Part shown: positions 33,908-46,480 of the stretch, one piece after another
How positions within the stretch are numbered: position 1 is the stretch's first letter
How the letters are laid out: each line of letters starts with the position of its first letter
NCBI GenBank assembly: GCA_010909165.1
Contig: VJWM01000144.1
Span: 62,001 to 126,000, forward strand
Reading direction: 5' to 3'
Source: Anthoceros angustus
Taxonomy: Eukaryota; Streptophyta; Anthocerotopsida; Anthocerotales; Anthocerotaceae
Length of the DNA stretch: 64,000 nt
Made by a program: the position numbers and the translations under genes
The notes under the pieces: generated by a model
What the model was told of the DNA's origin: nothing
Databases searched by the model: none
Seen by the model: the letters and a program-made list of their open reading frames with translations, nothing else

Positions 33908-36900
33908 CTAAACATAGTACACCATGCCCACCTGCAAGAGATTTTCATGAGGTATTTTCAACGTCACAATGCTATCTCTGCATATTCTGCGGAGGAAGGA
34001 ATAGCAGCCATCTATCAGTAACCTGTTCATGAGACCAGACTCTCTCCTGGCCCGCACAGAGGTGTTTCCCAGAAGATGTACCAGACCAGCCTCCTTACCC
34101 CTGGCGAGAAAAGCCAACTCTTCTTCCAATACGGCATCCGCATCTTGCGAGCTGTACGTACTCAACTCACCTTCACTTGCGATGCTCCTATGCCCAATAC
34201 TAGCAATCTCGGAGCTCCCCTCTTGCTTCGCTCCCTCAAGTTGTGCAGCCCAGATTGCACCCAGAACTCTACTTTGCAAGCTCTCTTCCTCTGACTGCAG
34301 CAAATAACTGCCCAGCGCCTCTTTCCTTAAATGGCTTTCCAAACTTTTCATGAGAACTTCCTCAAAATCATCATCCTTCTTGTGCACATCTGTATAGCCG
34401 TACCTCACAGCACACCGGAACATACAGTACTGTTTAGGTCCAATGCGTCTGAACAAGAATCTCTCTCTATCAATGACCGTGGCCACTGGGAGATACTTGA
34501 TGCAGACAAAGATCACAGTTGAGTGCATGGCTGGGAGATTGGTGATGAAATGCGAGAAGATAGAGGGAACTCCATGGGCTAGCTCGGTATAGACGAGCCC
34601 AACACCAGGTACTCTGACGAGCCCAAGGCTGGGACCAAGACTCGCAATATAGCCCACCGAGACCTTGTTCTGCATCTCAAACTCGTATCTCTTCAGACTT
34701 CCGTAGTGCCAGGAATACATTACAGTCATGAGGGCCGCAGATATGACGATGGGCACCCACCCTCCCTGAGCCGCCTTGGACAGGACAGCAGATAGGTATA
34801 CAGACTCAATAAATCCGAAAAACAGCAGGAATCCGAGAGCCAGAAGAACGTGTTTTTGCCAAACTACTACCATGATGAGCGCTGTTAGGCAGGTTGTTAC
34901 CAGAAACACAGCCACAACAGCTATACCTGCATAAAATAACCTTCACCGTTACTCTGTCTGGCAAAATTCCAGCCGCCAAGTCACCACAAACACAACTAGA
35001 CCATTGCATAGTTTAGCCTACCGTAAGCATTGCCAATCTGAGTAGTATCTTGAAACCCGGCGACGACAACAATTGAGAGGCCCATAAGAATCCAATTCAC
35101 TTCAGGGATGTATATCCTTCCCCACAGCTCCTTTGAAGTGTGAATTATCTTCACCCGAGGAAAACAAGAAAGGGCTACAGACTGCTTGACAATGGAAAAC
35201 GTTGCTGAAATTATCGCTTGGCTGCCAATTATGGCAGCAAAGGTAGCCACAACGAAGATAGGCCAATACAGTGGATCTGTTCACACCCCAACAATTTTGA
35301 TGCCCAGTCAACAACAACCAAAAAAAGCCACACGACGTCAGAATCACCTGAGCAAAGCTTGCCTGGAAGTGACTTGTAGAAAGCTTTATGCACATCTTCA
35401 GGATGTTCCAAAAGGTAGGCTCCTTGACCAAAGTAAGCCAACATCAAGCAGGGAAACACCAGCGTCATGAAGGCAACCTGATCGGGGTCACATCCATCCG
35501 ACATCATGAGAGTCAGATTAAACACCTAGACTGAGAACCCCACAAGAGAACCACAGGAAGACTTACCCGGATTGAGGTGTCTGTAAAGTGCCCCAAGTCA
35601 GCAAACAGTGCCTCCGTACCTTTCACAAAACGTACCCAACATCAGGCCGGATGCAGGTTCAAAAGTAATGGAATTGATTGAAACTTCACATCGAAAGTTG
35701 GCAGCTCACATGGGCATCGGAGCACTCACCAGTAATAGAAAGCACTACCCCACCAAGAGAAGCCCATCCTCTGTGCTTGTTCCTTTGAAAATACTTGATC
35801 AGGTAGTGAGGAGAAAGAGCTCGGAACACCGAGGTATCATGCCGCACAATATTGTAGATTCCAACTACCCCAATCGAAAGAAACCATACCAGTACCACCG
35901 GAGCAAAGAGGAATGCCACCTTAGTCGTCCCAGACCGCTGCATGGCGAACAAAATGACCAATATCCCAATGGCCAACAGAACAACCATGTCTGTGAACAA
36001 ACCGGAAAGTAATCAGCTCATACGTCTCTCACCAAACATAGCCCCATACTCAATACAAGGGCAGAAGTGAGGTGTATGACTCACCTTGGCTCAAGCTGTT
36101 GTTCTCAGTTCGAATACCATCAACTGCCGACAGAACTGCAGCCGTGATGCAACCAGATTTGAGATCATCTTGTCACGATGAAACTGAGTCTTCACGGAAT
36201 CAAATAATGCAATCCCCAAAAGGTCGGGACACAGCCTAGAGTCCAGGCAGCTAAAAGACCATTTTTTTAATTTTCAGGACTAGGTAAATGTCTGGAGTGA
36301 CTTCAGTAGCAAGCAGAATCATACCTGAAATGGCAGGAGTCAAAATGCCATCCCCGATAACCATGCACGTTCCCAAAAGCACTAGGACAAGCAACATATT
36401 CTGCCAAAACTTGCTTTGCTCCAACTTGCGCCTCAGCTTGTAACCCAGACTACTAGGAGGTAGTTCCTTCTTGACGTAAGTCGTAAGCTTCTCATCACTT
36501 GGATGCTTGTTTGGCAAAGAGCTAATATTTACATGCCGGCAAATCAAGGAATAGAGAGCAAAGGTTCCACCTTCACATCACAAACATCACAATGCCTTTC
36601 AGCTCACTCCTACAACCCTGGGATGCTGACCGAAACCAACAGGAAGCAGCATCCTCACCTTCCCCAAGGTCACTGGCTCTCAACACTATGAAGACATACT
36701 TAATCACAGGAATCAGCGTAACAGTGTAGAACACCAGGCTGAGAGCTCCCAACACGTCCTCCACAGGATTCTCTGGGTTTATCCCATTGGAGAAAATGCT
36801 TCTGAACACATACAACGGGGACGTGCCCAGGTCTCCGTAAACAACGCCAAGACTCTGGAAAGCCAAGCGCAGAGTCACCACCACAGGCAGTACCTGCAGA

Positions 36901-37146
36901 CAGGAGACACACGAACTCCCTCAGAATCCGCACCCTCCCTCAGGATTTCAATCCGCTTCCAAAGACTGCAATTATCCAAATCAAGAAGAATCAGCTCACC
37001 TGCACACCACCTCCCATGCCGTGTACACGACCAGCCTCTTCCCCTATCGGTTGATCCAGCGCTTGGTCTAAATTCCAAAACGGCCCTCGGCCATCTAAAT
37101 TCTCCGCACCTGCTTCGAGATCCGACATGTCTGCCATCTCCTCCAT
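33908..37146 (-). CDS. KUP: KUP/HAK/KT potassium transporter
   Basis: Nine exons join in frame: 37146-37000, 36893-36659, 36570-36325, 36135-36085, 35990-35730, 35619-35567, 35477-35363, 35276-35022 and 34926-33908 (793 residues, usual for the family). Diagnostic motifs are [13 protein letters not shown] (65-77), [78 protein letters not shown] and [16 protein letters not shown]. About 12 hydrophobic segments are followed by a cytosolic C-terminal domain of some 300 residues ending [17 protein letters not shown]. These proteins carry out H+-coupled or channel-like K+ uptake at the plasma membrane or tonoplast. The intron after exon 7 (35362) begins with GC rather than GT (CCAG/gcaagc), a non-canonical but known donor. 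Confidence 0.95.
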
Positions 37147-38108
37147 ACTCCGAGGTGAACTCTAAGCGAGCACAGTAGCTATCCGTACCAAACCGACAGC
37201 CATGGCTGAGCTACAAACACATCCACAAATCCAAAACAAGAAAGAACTACACAATCCGACTCGGAATCCTCACAAAACCCGCACCATCCGCACGCGTGAA
37301 TTGGATTCTGACAGTGAACAGCATCAGACAAATTCCACAACCCTGTTCCGCTACCACTAGAGCAAAATTGGCTTCCGAGCAGCTGCAAATCGGCACCACA
37401 TCGGCACTCCGAGCCGGATAGCGTGTTCGTTGGGAACGGTGAGATCCCAGGAAGGAAGTACGCAGCTACATATACTGCCGTAACGGGAACGGGGCTTGCG
37501 CTATTTATGGCCAAGCGAGGTCCCGCCATCTCCATTTTGCAGAAGCTCAAGCCAGAGGTGCTTCCTGGAGCAGCTGGGACTTCCTGGGCCCAGGAGTCAG
37601 GACGCGGTGCGTTTCAGACAGCAGGTGGCTTCCTATTTCCGGCTGCAACTGCGTCTTGCCAAATACGCTATGCGAAGCTTCCCGGGCGATGTGAGGCCCA
37701 CCTTGGGCGGCTACTGCAGATTCCGCTTTCCCGTTTTGCTCAAGCCCGCTCATTACTTCAGCTTCAGCCAATGGTCACAGCACACTTCAAGCCATCGGAC
37801 TTTTGCTACCTGCTGTGTAAAAATTAATTAATGGAGGTAATTGACGTGCCACTTTGGGCGGCAAATTGTCCAAACTCAGGGATGTATGGAGTGGCGAAAG
37901 GGGGTCTCTTACCCCCTTTTGGCCATTACGACAAGCTATTCGAGATTGGCAACGGTGAACGTAGTGGGGTACCTACTACGGCGTGTGGACTGCGGAAAAG
38001 GGCAATAATGTTACCGTACACTGCAAAAAAGGGCAATACGCATATGCTATACAGATTCAAGCGGGCAGACGAAAACGTGTGCTATTAATAATAGGGGCTC
38101 AAAGTTGA
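37147..38108. other. Upstream region of the KUP gene
   Basis: Promoter and leader of the KUP gene, then DNA with short overlapping frames at 37423-37831 on both strands (one minus frame of 74 residues, 37771-37547). None has a recognisable domain, and frames overlap heavily, so no gene is called. Confidence 0.4.
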
Positions 38109-38198
38109 AGAAACGAAGAATTCTATTCTAAGAAGAATTTTATTCTAAGAAGTCCACTAAGGACGGATTTCCGTCATAGGATTTGGTACTTAACAACT
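38109..38198 (-). repeat. Dispersed repeat end with hairpin, copy 2
   Basis: Read on the minus strand: tgacggaaatccgtccttag, then a gtggact block and an aataaaattcttctt-like tail. The core GACGGA/TT/TCCGTC (38162-38175) is a short inverted repeat. Near-identical sequence occurs at 465-517 (opposite orientation), 54533-54606 and, weaker, 26811-26848. The similarity to the 54.5-kb copy continues into ttggtacttaacaact. Confidence 0.75.
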
Positions 38199-40690
38199 GC
38201 AAACGCACAACCCTGTTCAATAGTGAATTACCACTTATCATTAGGTGTGATTAGACACATGAAGAAGAATCCTTTAAGAATCTGAAGCAACTCGATCCAA
38301 GTATATGTGTTTCTTCTTTAATTCTCGTGGAGCATCTTTTGAGTCATCGTTGTTGTAGACTAGTCCCCCAAAGCATCATCATTATGCTAGGATAGGCGGA
38401 GATTTTGAAAACGATATTTTTCCTTAGCTTGGAGTTCCAAACCCAATATCTCTTAAGTCCCTTTTGGATTAACTAGTACCTAGGGTGTTTTAGACATCTG
38501 CTATACAAAAATGCACAAAGTTGTCAATTTACAGTGATGAGTAATGAAAATCATGTGGTAATCATGACAATGGGCTCTTATCTTGTGTTTTGTCTTATCA
38601 GCAAATCTTTAAGAATGAAAGGAGAAAAGTTTTTTTTATCTTCATTTTCCACCTTATATCGATTTACATTCTCTTCAGATAATTGTAAGAGACAGCACAA
38701 TTCCAAATAACCTTTTGTATCTTCTTGTTTGTCTTCATCTCAATCAAATAATAAGTGAGTTTAGTACTCATTGTAGAGAGTAAACAAAGATTAAATAAAA
38801 AATAATTTAAACATGACGCTACGGCCAAGGGTGTATACAACACCAACGATAACCATAATATATATTTACACATGAAAAATTTATTAAAAAATAAAAATTC
38901 TAGTATATGTGCCTAATCCTGTACACTGTGATTTGTATGTGTTTCCATGGTGATCTACTGATCATTCTGGATTTCGTATAGACCCAACTGTAAGTTGATT
39001 TTCGTATCTCAAAATTAAGATCCTTCTGTTTGGTGATTATGTTCGCTTAGCTCTACATAAAAAATAGAGCCAAGAGTTATTACTATAAATTAAAAAATAA
39101 ATTAAATACTTCAGTATTAAAGAGTATGCCATGTTTTCCTGTTTCATTTGTTGGACGTCAAAGTGGATATTTTTCAATCAAGACCATTGTATCCTCTTGG
39201 ATATTCTTCACAACATTCGAATGTTGCCTCATTTTCTAAGAAAGAAAAAAATTACTATTAGTGCCAGCAAACAAAAATATAAGAGTTGAAAGCTGTTGGA
39301 AAACTTACCCTTTTAATGATCTAAAACACTTTGGGGAAATTTACAAGAAGTAGGAGGTCATTCTTCATGTTTCTCTTAAACATAGTATGCCCTTTGATAG
39401 CTGCACAGAACAAGAGACTCATCAAATTAGCACAACAAAATATTGAAACATAAAATTAAAAAAAACTACCTTTTTCGATAGTATTGGTTATGTGATCTGG
39501 TGTCAAATCTTAAGTATTATGATACTTCTTCTTTTCAAAATTTGGATACCTCGGATGAACTTGTTTGGGATCCTCTTCTTTAAAATTAAGTTTATTGATT
39601 TAAGACATGGTTCTATCATAACATGGTTCTATGGTATCTTGAAAGCCAAATTGAGGCGCGCTGGCTCCAATTGTCTTCAAACCTAGCATGCTTGCTTTAT
39701 TTCACCATAGTGTGTCGACTCTGAGACACGACTAAGCCATACTTTAAGCCACACATTTTTTAAGACATGGTTATATCATAAACGACATGGTTTTGACATA
39801 ACATGGTTCTTGGCCTATGGTAACTTGAAAGCTATGACACATTCATGTGGTAAGAATTGGCTAAAACTGCCACGCTGTGCAGCCTTTAGAAAATGGTAAC
39901 CCAAATCAAGTCCTTGCACATACAAATGTAAGCCACAACTTCTACGGTTGAACTGACAGCAGTTTCGAAATTGTCAAGTAGCAACCTGCCATGAGTAGGC
40001 TGTACAGTGTGATGTTGAACTTGCCAAGCTCCACAACACGATCCTTCCGACCTGCACCCAGTTCAACTAATACAGGCACGAGAATGGCACAGGGCATGGT
40101 ATTGGTGATCCTCTACCCAACCTATGCAACACCATAGCAACAACCTTTTCATGACATGGTATTAGCGACCTAGGTGAAGTGTTCAATGGAAAGGGCTGCA
40201 CTTGGTTAACAAGGACTATGAACGTTGGGTGCAACATTTAATCGTCTCTCTCTTGGAATCCTCCAAGTACCGACCAAGCCTACATGTGAAGCTCTTCTCA
40301 AAGTCTTGTTGTGTATATGACTTCCATAGTTATGAGGGGTGTCTAGCCGACGGTAGGATTTAAGGTTCACTGCAACCTTAACTGCACTAGCCGTTTTGCC
40401 AATTTGAATGTGCTACTTTGGTACAATCCCGGCAACGGCGGATACGTATACTATGGACAGTTCCGATATCATCCGTCTTATTATTCACCTGCACCTGGCG
40501 GTGTGCAGTGCGATGGTGCGTGGTGTGCGATGTGCAGAGCACGATATGGTTTGCGGTGGGGCTTATCCCAAAAGTTCAGGGATTGCTTTGTGGTGGCCTC
40601 TGTGACTCTGTCGCTTTAAACATGGGGTGTTGGAGTTGATATCGCGGTGGGGATGGGGTGGAGAAGGTCACGGTTAGGACATGATTTAGG
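38199..40690. other. AT-rich intergenic DNA
   Basis: No gene is supported. Bases 38500-39500 are strongly AT-rich. A phrase of the type acatggtt..atcata recurs between 39605 and 39815. The stretch 40404-40640 is open in three frames at once and has no domain. Confidence 0.45.
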
Positions 40691-42310
40691 GTTTTTGGTG
40701 CGGCGGCTTGTGATGGGTTGTGTGGAGGAGGTCGCGTTTACTTTATTTTTATTGATTTTTTGAGGTTTATGGTTTCTATTGTTGCTAAACGTAAAACAGT
40801 TAAATATGTTGACAACAGGGTATCAATACCGCTGACTAGATTACGTAGTATTGAGGATAAATATGAAGACAACAAGGTATATGTATTGGAGACTAGAGTA
40901 TGTAATATTGAGGTGGAGAATATTTCCTTAAGGAAAAATATGAGTCTCTTCTGGCCAAGCACCAATGTTTGGCATGGGACCCGATGATGAGGGGGATGAG
41001 GAGGGGCAGGAGGACGAGGAGGATGAGGTCAATTCCGAAATGGATGATCTTATAGATAAGAGATTTGATAGTTAGGATGTTATCATTAGAAAATTGCACC
41101 TGGATCTTCATTCGGTAAGCTCATGGGCTCTAATCTTGGTAATAACATTGAGAACCACTTGTAGCTGCAAAGGAGTTTCTCAATAGGCTAAAAGTCGATG
41201 TGGTCGTTCCTCGAGCCTCCTGGCTTGGAAAGGATCCTGGTAGAGAACGCATATTGACTATGACTTTTCACTCTATGGATGATCGCCTCCAGGCTATGAA
41301 GACTAGGTCTATGTTACGGACAACTTACAGTCAAACCCCTCTAATTGGGACCCCTATAAATGGGAACCCCCTTTAAATGGGACGCCCGGGCTTACTCCCT
41401 TGAATGTGCTACATGCTAAATGGGAAACCCCTCTAATTTGTAAATGGGAACATGTCTCCCAAACATTCAATGCAAGTACACCTCTGTAAAAGGGAAAATA
41501 CATTTTTTTTAAAAATAAAAAATTGAGGAAATCGTCTTATCTAGATTACGTATATTCCTACAGAGGACGAAATATGGCAAGCATTAATCCCTCCGCCTGT
41601 CAATGAGGAGGGTGAGGAGAATGATACAGCGTCAATGGAGACCATAGCGCCAAGATCGCGTACGACAAAGGATGCTGTAGATAATGCTATGAGGATAGCG
41701 AAGATGTTTTTGGAAGAGATGCCACATAACACTCTTGATGCTTTGAAGTTGCATTCTCAGTTGGAAAAACATATTGCTAGTCATTGGATGAAAGTAACTC
41801 AAAGATCAATCAAGGATTGATGATTATTTTAACCCGGCAAACTAGAATTAGGTTGGCAGCTATGTAGTATGAGGAAACATTTTGGATTTTTTGGAAGCTT
41901 TTAAGCTCTTTCGAATTTTTGATTCAAAGGATTTTTGATTTTTTAAATATTTTTATTTTCAAAAAAAAGATGAAAATGCCTAAACGGGAACCCTCTAAAT
42001 GGGACGATTTTTGCTACTCCCAATTGTTCCCAATTAGAGGGGTCTGACTGTAGTTACATATCAATGAGGATCTTACACCATTACAGTGGAAGCCTAAGAA
42101 GGAGAAGTTACCCGCTTTTAGAGCTACTCGTGTTGCAGGTCAAGTGGCTTTCTTTTGTGGGGATGAATGGGTGGTGTTTAGCCCTCGTTCATGCATTTTC
42201 ATTGACACTGTTGATTGATTGAAGATTATTTGTCTTGTTTGTATTTTATCTTTGCATTCATCCAGACCATTTTACCGTAATCTATGTAATTGCCATATTT
42301 CAATCCCATG
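40691..42310 (+). mobile_element. LINE ORF1-like copy 2, interrupted by a pogo-like element
   Basis: Bases 41130-41327 and 42051-42310 align with 10-210 and 215-470 of copy 1, including the DRLQAMKTRS segment, the INEDLTP equivalent and the shared tail after the stop. Upstream, 40758-40987 reads as a short heptad-like region (LTRLRSIEDKYEDNKVYVLE), as expected for the coiled coil preceding an ORF1 C-terminal domain. A GA-rich acidic stretch follows. Stops and a frame change show it is dead. Confidence 0.6.
41328..42050 (+). mobile_element. Pogo-like (Tc1/mariner superfamily) non-autonomous element, 723 bp
   Basis: The ends are 23-bp terminal inverted repeats (41328-41350 and 42028-42050) starting CAGTC and differing at one base. 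The element is flanked by a TA on each side (41326-41327, 42051-42052). Comparison with LINE-like copy 1 (acaactcagttat) shows that the insertion duplicated TA. CAG-ends, TA duplication and aaatggga subterminal repeats fit the pogo/Tigger group. An internal remnant frame (41563-41820, 85 residues, EDEIWQALIPPP to QRSIKD) has the acidic, then helical, character of a pogo transposase C-terminus, but no DDE or CENP-B-type region remains. Confidence 0.85.
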
Positions 42311-43277
42311 GTAGAAATCTTGTTCTTCTTCATGGGTGTGTGCCGTTTTGCCACTTTGGATGTGCCACATTGCATTTCTTGCCAACCCGAGGGCGTATTC
42401 ACATGCATCGTGCGAATACATATGTACGGTATTGCTAGAGAGATACTATTACCCCCGTACAAGGTAAGATGCACATTGCAAAGGTGCAATGTGGAACACA
42501 GTACGTAGTGGGCTATAATAAAGTTCTTTCCTCCTTCCGCATGGCCCCAAAGATTCTTTGGCTTCCCACTTACAACATACTGCTGACTACATGCACCATA
42601 CGGTACTCCTACCACCCATGCGTGTGATGGACAAGCTTCCAGTTGCGATGCCTGACAGTTGCCCTGGCAAAGGCAAGATTTAGCCTCCTTTCTGGACATT
42701 CCCCTACGGAATTCGGATATTCTGAACTGAGCTTCTGCACGAGCACGTGGCAAAGCTAGGCTGTTACTGTTGGCTCCAAGTGGACCCTTCTTTTGCTCTC
42801 AATCTCTCAAGGAACAGACCTAGTCAATGCCCATGGGGATTCGGGGGGCGCGCTTCCAAACATAGCAGCAAGACCAGCGAGGAAAGGCTGAACGAAGATT
42901 CCAGGTGGTGTCATCGATAAGCTGGATATGACAGTATTGCACAGGTTTGTGTTGATAGAGGCTGAATTATTCTAGAGACTCGGCAGTGGCAATGGCACCA
43001 ATGTTTCTCAGAAGGAGAGGTAACAGAATACCGCAATGTGTGATTCTTGTGCTGTGCATGGCATAGCATGACGCCAAAGGAAATATAAAGGTTACAACGC
43101 TAGGGCAGCACCTGCCTTGCACAAGTCATCATCTCTGGTCTGTTCAGACAGGACGTCGCAACAGGAACATAGAACATGCATGCATCTGAGGGTGGTCCCG
43201 ACACAGCATGAGCAATTGCAACCCTCACGGCACTATGCTTCTGTTGCATTTCGACACCTGTGGCTTCCTTGGCTGCA
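42311..43277. other. Spacer, no supported gene
   Basis: Downstream of the LINE-like copy and of the PLAC8 stop (minus strand). Frames at 42226-42753 and 43117-43470 show no features. Part of 43000-43277 is likely 3' untranslated sequence of the PLAC8 gene. Confidence 0.4.
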
Positions 43278-43956
43278 CTACCTTTTCATGATCTGGATCT
43301 GTGGAAGCTTGATACCCTTATTCCCCTCGTACCCTGCTCCGTGGAGAACGTCAGCATGCTTGTTTGGAAGGTTTATGGAAGTAGAGGTAATGCCTGGATT
43401 AGGTGAAGAAGATGCTTACCCCGAGAGGGCTCGTAGCCACGGTGCTTCAGCTCCCGGTACTGTTGCGTGAGAGAACAGCACGGACAAAGACAGTCCGCGA
43501 AGAAGTCGTTGCACGGCTGTGCTGGTAGCCCGAATTTTTGACGAAGCCGAGACCGGTACCCGCAAGTGTACAGACACCCGCATCCTGTGCAGGCCTGCAA
43601 GCAGCAGAACAACATGCAGCCTGCACGGCAAGCTGCACTTTGCCATCTTCTCAGCTTTGCATCACATCCATGTAGTCGGACTCGTGGAACATGTGGTCAT
43701 AGCCATTGAAAGAAAAAACAAACAACAGTACTCACATGTGGCTCCTTGATCGAGGATCTCCACTATCCTGCCTACCAGCACGCAAGGGCAGAAACAGCCA
43801 CACAGACCTGAAGCCGACATTGAGAACGTCAGATCTGATGCTTGGATGGAGAGCTTGCAAACAAGGGATTTGAAACTCACATGACTTCCAGTCCTCAAAG
43901 CATCCGCAGAAGCCAGTGTGCCATTTCTCGGAGGATTTGCTGAATGGGAATACCAT
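43278..43956 (-). CDS. PLAC8 / PCR / FW2.2-like cysteine-rich membrane protein
   Basis: Four exons join in frame: 43956-43881, 43807-43736, 43620-43420 and 43333-43278 (134 residues). The PLAC8 pattern is evident: KWHTGFCGCFEDWKS, then CLCGCFCPCVLVGRIVEILDQG, a Cys-rich hydrophobic stretch CCMLFCCLQACTGCGCLYTC, YRSRLRQKFGLPAQPCNDF, CPCCSLTQQYRELKHRGYEP, and a tail ending QIMKR. Plant members act in metal (Cd, Zn) or Ca transport or in organ-size control at the plasma membrane. An in-frame ATG at 44058 would add 34 residues without family character, so the inner ATG is preferred. Confidence 0.9.
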
Positions 43957-44653
43957 GGTTGGAGAGCAATGGCCAGCTGCTTCTTCTGGAACGAGCCTCC
44001 TTCGGATTTGTGTTCTGGTGCACACGCCATGGTTGCATCGCAAGCATAAAGGGGGCATTCGAAGTCGGCAATCCGCGTCTTCAACGCCTCGGAAACAGCT
44101 CCCATGTAGCTGCGTCTTGTCGTTTCTGATAACCTCTGCTCTTCATTCTCATTTGACAGGTGTCATCAGGCGGAAGGGGATGCGCATGACCTTGACACTG
44201 AGCAGAGGAACATAACTTCCTCCCGGAAACATGTGCACCCTGTGCTTAGGTTCGGCCAGCCTGCTACCATTGCACTGCACTTCATCTCAGCTCATTGACC
44301 ACCAATGCACAGAATATGAAACCATGGAAGCCCGTCTGTCGTGTGGATTTTCTGACCTGACTGTCCATGTCATGGCCTGAGAAAGGGGCTTACCATCTTG
44401 AAGCCTGTTGCTGAAGTGGTGGATGGTGCTTCCAATGTTGTCATGGCAGATGCGGACCTGCAGTTTGGAATGAGAAGTGTACCTCGGTCTACATTGGTCT
44501 CAACGTCTGCAAGTGAAAGGTATGTTCTCTCCAACGAGGTGTTTGAGTTTTCAGGTGTTTCACTTGTGAGTGTGATCATTGGTGGTGGTGGCAGGGTACT
44601 TGTGTTCCTGACTGGCTCGAGTTCGTTCCGGTTGTGCCATTTACAGGAGCTCA
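43957..44653. other. Upstream region of PLAC8 gene and PPR remnant
   Basis: Lies between divergent loci. A frame at 44398-44682 (MKPVAEVVDGASNVV...) may be a leader or degraded N-terminus of the PPR locus; it has no repeat motif. Confidence 0.35.
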
Positions 44654-46480
44654 ATGACATCCATGGATATCTGTCCGTTTGAGACTCTTCGCAGGGAGGG
44701 AAGGCTAGACCAGGTTCTACCCTTGCTGGAGGACATGGACCACCAGGGAAGTGTGCCTTCAGTGAACATGTACCAGAGGCTACTGCACGCTTGCACAAAA
44801 AGGAAAGCACTGGATGAGGCCAAGCATGTCCATGCTCATATGGCAAAACATGGGTGGGAGTCTAACAATTTCTTGGGAGATCTTATGATCACCACGCTGG
44901 TTAACTGTGGGAGCTTCAGGGACGGGCTAGAGTTATTTCGAAGGCTGTCGTAACGAACAGTTTACTCGTGGACAGCCATTATCTCAGGATAGGACAGTTC
45001 TGGACAATCTCGTAAGGCTCTGTCATGCTATGAACAGATGCAACAAGGAAGGCGTGCAGCCCAATAACTACACATTTGTTAGCCTGTTGAAAGCATGCAG
45101 CAGGTAGGAGGACCGCTCGCAAGTATGGGTTTGAATCTGATATCTATGTCGGAAGCGCTTTGGTTAATATGTATGGTAAGTATGGGAGCATCAGCGAAGC
45201 ACGGCAGGTCTTTGATGGACTGTCCCAGCGCACTGTAGTATCGTGGAATGCCATGCTTTCCGCATATGCTCAACATGACCAAGGAGGAAAGGCGTTAGAC
45301 ATATACCAGCAAATGCAAGCCGAAGGGGTAAGGCCAGATGTCCGCACCTTTGTGGGTGCTGTCCAAGCATGTGGCAGCTCTGCAGAACTGGAACAAAGTG
45401 CAGTTGTAGAGCGGGATAGTGTGAAAGTGGTGTCTCTGCGGGAAGGCAGAAATGTACATGCTAGAGCTAAGGAGAGGGGTTTTGATGCAAATGTGTTTCT
45501 TGGTAGCTCGTTGGTTAGTATGTATGCAAAATGTGGGAGCATCAAGGATGCAGCTCAGGTGTTTGGAAGATTGTCCAAGCGCAATGTGGTTACATGGACT
45601 GCCATGATTCAGATATGTTTCTGGGTAGCAGTTTGATCAATACGTATGCAAAGTGTGGAAGCATCCAAGAGGCCGAACAGGTGTTTGAGAGACTATCCAA
45701 TCGGAATGTAGTTTCATGGAATACCATGATTGCAGCATACGCGCAGCAGGATCAAGGGGAAAACGCTTTGGAGCTTTTGCCCAGATTGAAGTTCAATGCG
45801 TGAGGGCGAATGAGGCAACCTTGCGGTCTGTGTTGAAAGCATGCAGTAGTACAGGAGCTTTGGACACCTGTGCACGCATCCACCGGACTCTTGTCGGGGG
45901 TGATTTGGAGTTCAGTGTGTCTTTGCCGACAAGTCTGATCCAGGCGTATGGCAAATGTGGTAACATGGTCGAGGCTCAGCGTGTTTTTGACTTACTGCCT
46001 CAGCCTGACTTGGTATCATGGAATGCATTACTAGCCGGATATGCTGGCCTAGGAGGTTTTGAGATGTTGATCAGCGCTTTCAGCAGGTGCGTCAAACAGG
46101 AGTTAAACCAGATAGAGTCACATTTTTGGCTCTCCTCACTTCCTGCAGTCATGCTGGCATGGTGGACAAGGGATTGGAATACTTGAATGCATGACACGAG
46201 ATCATGGCACCCCTCCAGAGCTGGAGCATTACTCATGTATGATTGATCTTTTTGGCCGCGGAGGGCTCTTGCGCAAGGCAGAAGAGTTGCTCGTGCAGAT
46301 GCCTATGCAGCCTGATCTGCCAGTGTGGTTATGTTTGCTGGGTGCCTGCCGAAAGCACGGGGATGTGGTGCTGGCAAAGCGTGCCCTCGATGGTGCCTTT
46401 CATCTGCAGGAAGAAAAATCCTTCTTCCGATTAGGTTCAATTATGATGAGACACTCGTCAGCATCCTTCAGCAGCTAAGT
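44654..46480 (+). pseudogene. PLS-class pentatricopeptide repeat (PPR) gene, broken
   Basis: PPR repeats run along the plus strand in shifting frames. Examples are YQRLLHACTKRKALDEAKHV (about 44770), ALVNMYGKYGSISEARQVFD with TVVSWNAMLSAYAQHDQG (45150-45290), SLVSMYAKCGSIKDAAQVF (45510-45570), LINTYAKCGSIQEAEQVFER with NVVSWNTMIAAYAQQDQG (45630-45765), LIQAYGKCGNMVEAQRVFD (45935-45995), and an E-type region HYSCMIDLFGRGGLLRKAEELL (46222-46290). Frame breaks occur near 44950, 45110, 45635, 45795 and 46090, and stops interrupt. No DYW domain follows. Intact relatives bind organellar RNA for C-to-U editing. About ten repeats are traceable. Confidence 0.85.

Noticed and set aside
35478-35525. Extra KUP residues [15 protein letters not shown]
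   Set aside because: The frame is open through the end of the intron, but the family needs TSIR joined to [10 protein letters not shown]; a good acceptor (gatcag) sits exactly there.
37423-37831. Two overlapping plus-strand frames and a minus-strand frame next to the KUP gene
   Set aside because: No frame has a recognisable family; a frameshifted small gene is possible but not supported.
40404-40640. Region open in three plus frames
   Set aside because: No domain and no start context preferred; chance openness.
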